A DNA stretch of 64,000 nucleotides from Aurantibacillus circumpalustris (GTDB taxonomy: Bacteria; Bacteroidota; Bacteroidia; B-17B0; Aurantibacillaceae), in NCBI RefSeq assembly GCF_029625215.1, contig NZ_CP121197.1, positions 744,001 through 808,000 on the forward strand. Direction: 5' to 3'. Under the pieces are notes generated by a model. The model saw only the letters and a program-made list of their open reading frames with translations, did not search any database and was not told where the DNA came from. Shown in pieces: positions 58,353 through 64,000 of this stretch. The translations under genes and the position numbers were made by a program. Every line of letters begins with the position of its first letter. Positions within the stretch are counted from its first letter, which is position 1.

Positions 58353-59358
58353 CTAATGAGTCTGAAAATTTTTTACTCGGTACTTCGTAATTCTCAAGCA
58401 CCGTAAATTTTTTATTAGCCGAAAACAATTTATATGCCCCGCTTAGCTTATTCTTCGCTATAACAGTAAGTTTTATTTGATAATCCCCACCGTTATTATA
58501 TTTGTGTTTAATGCTTTTCCCATTATTTATCTCGCCATTTCCCATGTCCCACAAATAATCAACAATTTCAAAATCAGGAAGACTGGTTCTATCTACATTG
58601 AATTCTAAATAAAAATAACGTCTGCCAATTTCCGGCACTGTAAATTTAATTGGAGGATTTTCTACAAGCAGTGTTAGCGAAGTATCTCTATTCCTGGTCA
58701 ACCCGGTTCTTTTATCTATAATGTTTAAAACCACATGGTGTATTCCTGTCTCTTTAAAACAATGTTCTACTATTAAACCTTGACTTGTTTTACCATCATC
58801 AAATGCCCAACTATAAAACATTGGGGTCGCCAAGGTATCTAAAGACTCAGAAGCATCAATGGTGACACATTTGTAATTCGAATCCAAATTATAAGAATGA
58901 ACCCATGCCGAAGAATCAACATACAGTTTATAAATTTCTAACATACGTTTTGAAGAATCAGCTTGCGTAACGTTGTATAGCTTTTGGTAAAGTTGTACGG
59001 CCTCCGAAATTTTACCGCTGAGTCTGCAGCTTCTCACATAATAACCAAATTGTGGGATGTGCTCATAAACACTGTCATTAAAGTATTTAGAATAATACTT
59101 CCGTGCCTGGGGATAATTTTCGTTTAAATAATTTGCGTCTGCTAACTTTAATAAGATCACGCGATCCTTTTTTGCTTCATAAATTTTATTATAAAGCGGT
59201 ATAGCCTCTCCAAATCGTTTTTCGTTAAAAAGCGTGTTAGCATTTGAAATTAAATCCTTTTGTGAAAACGCAAGCAAATTTGTTAATCCAAAGATAACTA
59301 CATACACCATCTTTTTTAACGAACCTGAACTAGATATAAATGAAGTGCTTGAAGGCAT
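58339..59358 (-). CDS. TPR-PKD periplasmic/surface protein
   Basis: The 339-residue protein has an N-terminal signal (about 17-33 of the long frame, MVYVVIFGLTNLLAFSQ); the start could be the first ATG or the internal Met at residue 17. Residues about 35-155 hold three TPR-like units (DLISNANTLFNEKRFGEAIP, ALYQKLYN type). Two PKD-like beta-sandwich regions follow (MFYSWAFDDGKTSQGLIVEH; YLWDMGNGEINNGKSIKHKY). TPR plus PKD is also the beginning of the T9SS component PorE, but no OmpA domain is present. It is followed in the same operon by a secreted protein. Confidence 0.8.
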   Translation of the reverse strand: MPSSTSFISSSGSLKKMVYVVIFGLTNLLAFSQKDLISNANTLFNEKRFGEAIPLYNKIYEAKKDRVILLKLADANYLNENYPQARKYYSKYFNDSVYEHIPQFGYYVRSCRLSGKISEAVQLYQKLYNVTQADSSKRMLEIYKLYVDSSAWVHSYNLDSNYKCVTIDASESLDTLATPMFYSWAFDDGKTSQGLIVEHCFKETGIHHVVLNIIDKRTGLTRNRDTSLTLLVENPPIKFTVPEIGRRYFYLEFNVDRTSLPDFEIVDYLWDMGNGEINNGKSIKHKYNNGGDYQIKLTVIAKNKLSGAYKLFSANKKFTVLENYEVPSKKFSDSLDGGK

Positions 59359-59488
59359 AGCTACAATGGAATACCTTCAAAACTAGCGAAAAGCGGCATG
59401 GTTTCAAAATTTATAGACCTTATATTGCAGTTAAGCGGCTCCAAATGGCTTATTTGACGTTAAAATTTTAGTATTTTTACAAGGCTAT

Positions 59489-61369
59489 ATGTACCGCATA
59501 TTTAAACTTTTCTGGCAATACAATTTACCTCGTTGGTCAATATTGATCATAGATACATTTATCTGCGCATTTGCTTTAAGTTTAGCCTTTGTTATTCGTT
59601 TTGATTTTTCATCTATTCCTATTAACGATGCAAAAAACCTCCCCTATGATTTTATAATTGTACTTGGAATACGTTTCGTTTCATTCGCTATTTCAAAAAC
59701 ATACAAAGGTGTTGTACGTTATACCAGCACGAGAGATACGGTTAGGATTTTTACGGTTGTAGTAAGCGGTAGTGTGATCGTGTTTATTATCAATCTCATT
59801 TGCCTTTCAACTCAAGGATTTTATTTTATACCAAACTCCGTTTTAATCATTGATGCACTTGTATCACTATTTCTAATGATTAGTTCACGTTTAACCATTA
59901 AAGCCTTGTATTTCGAAATAAAAAATCCTGCGCGTGAAAAGATGAACGTCATTATTTACGGAGCAGGAGAGTCTGGCATTATAACCAAGCGCACACTCGA
60001 TCGCGATGCCGCCATAAAGTATAATGTTGTTGGTTTTATTGATGACGATGAAAAAAAACATGGCAGAAGTATGGAAGGCGTTTTTGTTTATGGGCTAGGT
60101 AAACTTCAAGAATTGATTTCTCAAAATGGTGTTGAATTTGTTATCATATCCATTCAAAAAATTTCCATCAAAAAGAAAAACCATATCACCGATATTTGTT
60201 TAGACAACAATGTTCGCGTCCTAAACGTTCCACCTGCTTCTAAATGGATTAATGGAGAACTTAGTTTCAATCAAATTAAAAGTATCCGAATTGAAGATCT
60301 TTTAGAGAGGGAGCCAATTCAGTTAGATACAGTGAGCATTCAAGCAGAATTAAAGAATAAAATTATTTTAATTACCGGAGCTGCTGGTAGTATAGGCAGT
60401 GAATTAGCCCGACAATGCGCGAAATTCGGTCCGAAAAAATTGTATTTACTAGACCAGTCTGAAAGCCCACTACATGAGCTTGATTTAGAGTTTTCAGATA
60501 GACTAATTAAACCACCTTACGAAGTAATTATGGCTGATGTACGTAATTACGACCGTATGAAGAACGTATTTAACACCTTTAAACCCCAGATTGTTTTTCA
60601 CGCCGCCGCATATAAACATGTGCCAATGATGGAAAACAATCCATCTGAATCGATACTTACAAATATTCTGGGAACTAAAACACTTGCCGATCTTTCGAAT
60701 GAATTTAATGTAGAGCGTTTTGTTTTTGTAAGCACTGATAAAGCAGTGAATCCTACTAACGTTATGGGTGCCAGTAAACGTATTGCGGAAATTTACATTC
60801 AGAGTTTAGGCAAAAATTCAACTACTAAATTTATTACAACCCGGTTTGGAAATGTGCTAGGCTCTAACGGTTCTGTAATACCCAGATTTAAAAAACAAAT
60901 TGAACAAGGCGGACCTATTACCATTACACATCCTGAAATAACGCGTTACTTTATGACTATTCCTGAAGCTAGTCAATTAGTCCTTGAAGCTTCTGCGATG
61001 GGAAAAGGTGGAGAGATTTTTGTTTTCGACATGGGCGATTCTATTAAAATTGTTGATCTTGCCCGTAAAATGATTCTTTTGGTAGGAATGAAAGAGGGGA
61101 AGGACATTAGCATTGTGTATACTGGTCTACGTCCGGGCGAAAAACTTTACGAGGAATTGCTTGCAAACAACGAAAACACTTTACCAACGCATCACAGTCA
61201 AATTTTGATTGGAAAGGTAAGAGAATACGAGTACGCCGACGTTAAAAAAATTATTGAAGAACTCATAAAAACATTTGATACACAAGATAATGAACTCATT
61301 GTTCAACGCATGAAGGATCTTGTGCCAGAGTACATCAGCAATAACTCAATCTTTCAAAAATTAGATTAA
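59489..61369 (+). CDS. CapD/FlaA1-like membrane nucleoside-diphosphate-sugar dehydratase
   Basis: The 626-residue protein has four N-terminal membrane spans (about 15-130), a first Rossmann region with VIIYGAGESGIITKRTL, and a C-terminal short-chain dehydrogenase domain from about 285 (ILITGAAGSIGSELARQC). The catalytic segment STDKAVNPTNVMGASKR has Met instead of the usual Tyr, as in WbpM/PglF-type enzymes. Such proteins are UDP-GlcNAc 4,6-dehydratases that feed deoxysugars to capsule, O-antigen or glycoprotein synthesis. The next gene starts within its stop (overlapping TAATG), so translation is coupled, although no further polysaccharide genes are visible. Confidence 0.93.
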   Translation: MYRIFKLFWQYNLPRWSILIIDTFICAFALSLAFVIRFDFSSIPINDAKNLPYDFIIVLGIRFVSFAISKTYKGVVRYTSTRDTVRIFTVVVSGSVIVFIINLICLSTQGFYFIPNSVLIIDALVSLFLMISSRLTIKALYFEIKNPAREKMNVIIYGAGESGIITKRTLDRDAAIKYNVVGFIDDDEKKHGRSMEGVFVYGLGKLQELISQNGVEFVIISIQKISIKKKNHITDICLDNNVRVLNVPPASKWINGELSFNQIKSIRIEDLLEREPIQLDTVSIQAELKNKIILITGAAGSIGSELARQCAKFGPKKLYLLDQSESPLHELDLEFSDRLIKPPYEVIMADVRNYDRMKNVFNTFKPQIVFHAAAYKHVPMMENNPSESILTNILGTKTLADLSNEFNVERFVFVSTDKAVNPTNVMGASKRIAEIYIQSLGKNSTTKFITTRFGNVLGSNGSVIPRFKKQIEQGGPITITHPEITRYFMTIPEASQLVLEASAMGKGGEIFVFDMGDSIKIVDLARKMILLVGMKEGKDISIVYTGLRPGEKLYEELLANNENTLPTHHSQILIGKVREYEYADVKKIIEELIKTFDTQDNELIVQRMKDLVPEYISNNSIFQKLD

Positions 61370-63012
61370 TGAAAAAGTCTCTCCATTATTTTAGTATCAT
61401 TTTCATCTTGCTAAATTATTTTCCTACACATTCTCAAAACAATAAAACTGAAAATAAAAAACCAAAATTAGTGATTGGGATCGTTGTTGATCAAATGCGC
61501 AACGACTATCTCTACCGTTATTGGAAGCGTTATGGAAACGGAGGTTTTAAACGACTAGTAAATCAAGGTTATTATTTTAAAAACGCGCATTACAATTATG
61601 TACCCACATATACCGGTCCTGGACATTGCAGTATTTATACCGGTGCCACTCCCAAAACACATGGCATTATCGGTAACGACTGGTTTGTTAAGGCGAATGG
61701 CACTATCACTTACTGTGTCTCTGACAGTAATCAGAAAAGTGTTGGCACAGAAAGTAAAAACGGAAAAATGTCTCCTAAAAATCAATTAAGCAGCACTATC
61801 GGTGATGAATTAAAAATGAGTTCTAATCAAAATGCGAAAGTTTTTGCAATTTCTCTTAAAGATAGAAGTGCCGTGTTGCCGGCCGGACATGCTGCTAATG
61901 GGGCTTTTTGGTTCGACGACGTAACCGGAAATTTTATTAGTTCTACCTGGTACATGAAAGAACTACCAGAGTGGGTAAAAACGTTTAATGATAAAAAATT
62001 ATGTAAAAATTATTTGGAGAAAGGCTGGAGTACACTTTATCCCATTGATAGCTACACAAGCTCTCTGCCTGACAACAACCGTTATGAAGAAACTTTAGGA
62101 AAAGAAAAACCAATTTTCCCTTACGAATTTAAAACTCAAATAGAAAAAGCTAAATGGGGAATAATTAAAACTATACCTGCAGGAAATTCGCTTACTAAGG
62201 ATCTGGCTCTTACTTGCATTTTGAGCGAGTCACTCGGAAAAGGCAGCGAAACAGATTTGCTTAGCATTAGTTTTTCAAGTACTGATTATATTGGTCACGC
62301 TTTTGGCACAAGGGCGATTGAAACGGAAGATGTTTATTTACGTTTAGATAAGGATATAGAAGAGATTTTAATTACTCTGGACAAAGAACTTGGAGAAGGT
62401 AATTATACAGTGTTTCTAACCGCCGATCATGGTGGTGCAGATGTGCCAAATCATTTATTAGACTATAAAATTTTAGCAGGTTACATTAACGAAAAACAAA
62501 TAGTTAAAGCCGTAAAAAAATACTTTAAAACAAACTATTCGGACACTTTACTTTTCGCGAATATGAGCAACGAACAAGTTTTTTTAAATGAACAAAAAAT
62601 TACTGAGCTTAAATTAAATAAGAATGATTTAGAAACTGATCTTGCTTCCTTTTTAATTACTCTCCCAGGAATTGCAGAAGCGTACACTTCTATCTCATTA
62701 AAAAATACAAGTTATCCGGCTAACGATTTTAAAACTCTTTTGCAGAACGGCTACAATCATAAACTCAGTGGCAACGTTGCTATAATTTACCAACCAGCCT
62801 GGATGGATCATGCCGAAAAAGGCACAACTCACGGCGCCGCTTATAATTACGACACACATGTTCCGGTTATTTTTTACGGCATGGGAATTCCTAAAGGCGA
62901 TTCTTATAAGTATATAAGCATTACTCAAATTGCACCAACGGTATGCGAACTTCTTAAAATCAATCAACCTAATGGCTCAACAGCAGAGCCTTTGAATGAT
63001 TATTTTAAATGA
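61369..63012 (+). CDS. PafA-like alkaline phosphatase (secreted)
   Basis: The 547-residue protein has a signal peptide (1-22, ending THSQ) and an alkaline phosphatase superfamily core. VVDQMRNDY carries the first metal Asp (about 41). VPTYTGPGHCSIYTG carries the Thr nucleophile (Thr82 by comparison with the family), and TADHGGADVPNH carries Asp/His metal ligands. A late HGAAYNYDTHVPVIFYG block completes the site. Thr rather than Ser matches PafA, the calcium-activated, phosphate-insensitive alkaline phosphatase of Bacteroidota. It should release phosphate from phosphomonoesters in the periplasm. It begins at the stop of the dehydratase gene. Confidence 0.92.
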   Translation: MKKSLHYFSIIFILLNYFPTHSQNNKTENKKPKLVIGIVVDQMRNDYLYRYWKRYGNGGFKRLVNQGYYFKNAHYNYVPTYTGPGHCSIYTGATPKTHGIIGNDWFVKANGTITYCVSDSNQKSVGTESKNGKMSPKNQLSSTIGDELKMSSNQNAKVFAISLKDRSAVLPAGHAANGAFWFDDVTGNFISSTWYMKELPEWVKTFNDKKLCKNYLEKGWSTLYPIDSYTSSLPDNNRYEETLGKEKPIFPYEFKTQIEKAKWGIIKTIPAGNSLTKDLALTCILSESLGKGSETDLLSISFSSTDYIGHAFGTRAIETEDVYLRLDKDIEEILITLDKELGEGNYTVFLTADHGGADVPNHLLDYKILAGYINEKQIVKAVKKYFKTNYSDTLLFANMSNEQVFLNEQKITELKLNKNDLETDLASFLITLPGIAEAYTSISLKNTSYPANDFKTLLQNGYNHKLSGNVAIIYQPAWMDHAEKGTTHGAAYNYDTHVPVIFYGMGIPKGDSYKYISITQIAPTVCELLKINQPNGSTAEPLNDYFK

Positions 63013-63025
63013 TTTAAGACTGAGA

Positions 63026-64000
63026 TTATTTTTTGTTGTGTTCCTTATGTCCCAAACTAATTTTCATTTTTTTGCTTGGACCATTAAAGTTCAATTTTAA
63101 ACCCTTCGTGTTCTCTGCGCTTTGCCCTGTGCTTTTTGGTACATAGTTTTTTCCCCGGCGCTTAAGGTTACTCCAAGGAACTAGAATGTTCATATTTGAG
63201 TTGCCGTTAAAGTTATAAAGTCCATCCACTACAAATAAGTTCAATACATTGGATGCAATTTCCAACTCATCGATTTGCATTTCGTAGCCTTTGAGTTTAA
63301 ATTTTTCGTTTAATTCAGAAAACGTTACGTCATTAAAATCACGGTTCCTAAAAAGGAAATTCGAGAGGTTCTGCACAGGTTCAAAGTTTATAAGGTGGCC
63401 ATTCGTTAATTTCAACTTCACGTCGCCCAGCATTGTTTCAGGTTTCAGATTCATGTTATTATCTAATTCCGTTTTAAAATTTCCATTTAAAGAAATGTTT
63501 CCTTTAAGGTTAGATGCAACAACTGCTTCTTGTCCGAAGTTTTCAAACTGCGTGAAAAGCTTGTTCACGTTTACATCCTCGATTGCAATATCTGCATCCA
63601 GTTTATTAAAATTTTTAATATTCGCTTTGCCCTTTATAGTTCCATCACAGGTATTTACTGAAAGGGATTTAACATCGAGCGAATTATCTTTGTAGAAAAG
63701 TGCAACATCTGCATTATTGGCCTCAACCTTTCTGAATAGAAGATGTTTCGCAAAAAGACTCACATCAAATTCGAACTGACTCTCACTCATTTTTTCTTTA
63801 TTATTCTTCGATTCTTTAGTTTGTGGCTTTTTAACCTCTTCGCGCGTAACAAAAAGCGGATCCAGTGTTAGCATGTCGGTACGGGCAGAAATTGTTGCTT
63901 TAAATTTTTTTGTAAAACCAAAAATATACAGCACAAACCCTTCCACTTTTCCTTTCACATTCGCATTGGCAATATCTGTTATCACACTTAAGTTATCGAA
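63026..64000 (-). CDS. AsmA-like protein, C-terminal part (continues past the window)
   Basis: The visible 324 codons are the end of a larger protein: the frame stays open to the window edge, and the only start-like codon (GTG at 63985) is internal. Sequence such as VKSLSVNTCDGTIKGKANI, KGNISLNGNFKTELDN, MLGDVKLKLTNGHLINFEP and LFVVDGLYNFNGNSNMNI is typical of the AsmA C-terminal region, with repeated beta-strands. AsmA-family proteins bridge the inner and outer membranes and are linked to phospholipid transport. It is convergent with the PafA-like gene. Confidence 0.85.
   Translation of the reverse strand, partial: FDNLSVITDIANANVKGKVEGFVLYIFGFTKKFKATISARTDMLTLDPLFVTREEVKKPQTKESKNNKEKMSESQFEFDVSLFAKHLLFRKVEANNADVALFYKDNSLDVKSLSVNTCDGTIKGKANIKNFNKLDADIAIEDVNVNKLFTQFENFGQEAVVASNLKGNISLNGNFKTELDNNMNLKPETMLGDVKLKLTNGHLINFEPVQNLSNFLFRNRDFNDVTFSELNEKFKLKGYEMQIDELEIASNVLNLFVVDGLYNFNGNSNMNILVPWSNLKRRGKNYVPKSTGQSAENTKGLKLNFNGPSKKMKISLGHKEHNKK

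Overview
The window is low-GC chromosomal DNA from a member of the Bacteroidota. The evidence is direct: five secreted proteins end in type IX secretion (T9SS) sorting domains, there are two tandem PorP/SprF-family proteins, two promoters match the Bacteroidota pattern TTG-N18/19-TAnnTTTG, and the ATP synthase operon runs atpB-E-F-H-A-G without atpD/atpC. The mqnA gene points to the futalosine route to menaquinone, which argues against typical Flavobacteriaceae; I cannot place the family. No prophage, insertion sequence, CRISPR array or rRNA is visible. No gene-free stretch exceeds 300 bases.

Layout. 1-4 kb: peroxiredoxin, RNase HII and a membrane-anchored beta-propeller protein. 4-14 kb (minus strand): a di-haem cytochrome c peroxidase with an imelysin-like N-terminus, and two giant T9SS-secreted metallophosphoesterases whose last ~220 residues are nearly the same. 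14-17 kb: purM and mqnA (divergent), then a GIY-YIG nuclease gene wedged between an intact tRNA-Ala(GGC) and a duplicated 3' part of the same tRNA. 17-24 kb: a lone receiver-domain protein, gcvP, a TPR-SpoIIE phosphatase, a lipoprotein hydrolase and a SPOR-like protein. 25-36 kb: sucA-sucB, a thioredoxin-fold protein, a DUF5522 mini-protein with hutU, an S9 peptidase and a GT87-like membrane protein. 36-42 kb: PorP/SprF pair, aminopeptidase P, a DUF5606 protein and a Kelch T9SS protein. 42-47 kb: a lipoprotein, lysS with extra copies of its own 3' end, an ECF sigma factor with a photolyase, and a fatty acid desaturase. 47-52.6 kb: ATP synthase. 52.7-64 kb: EVE protein, a toxin-antitoxin pair with a frameshifted toxin, aldehyde dehydrogenase, two small T9SS proteins, a TPR-PKD protein with a secreted partner, a CapD/FlaA1-like nucleotide-sugar dehydratase, a PafA-like phosphatase and the C-terminal part of an AsmA-like protein.

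Most genes are housekeeping (TCA cycle, glycine cleavage, purine synthesis, translation, ATP synthesis) mixed with cell-surface and secretion genes. The oddest features are two places where a gene's 3' end has been duplicated: the tRNA-Ala remnant around the GIY-YIG gene, and two further copies of the lysS tail at an exact 78-bp period in which the encoded peptide is partly preserved. A one-base frameshift at CCC-TAA splits the ParE-like toxin gene.
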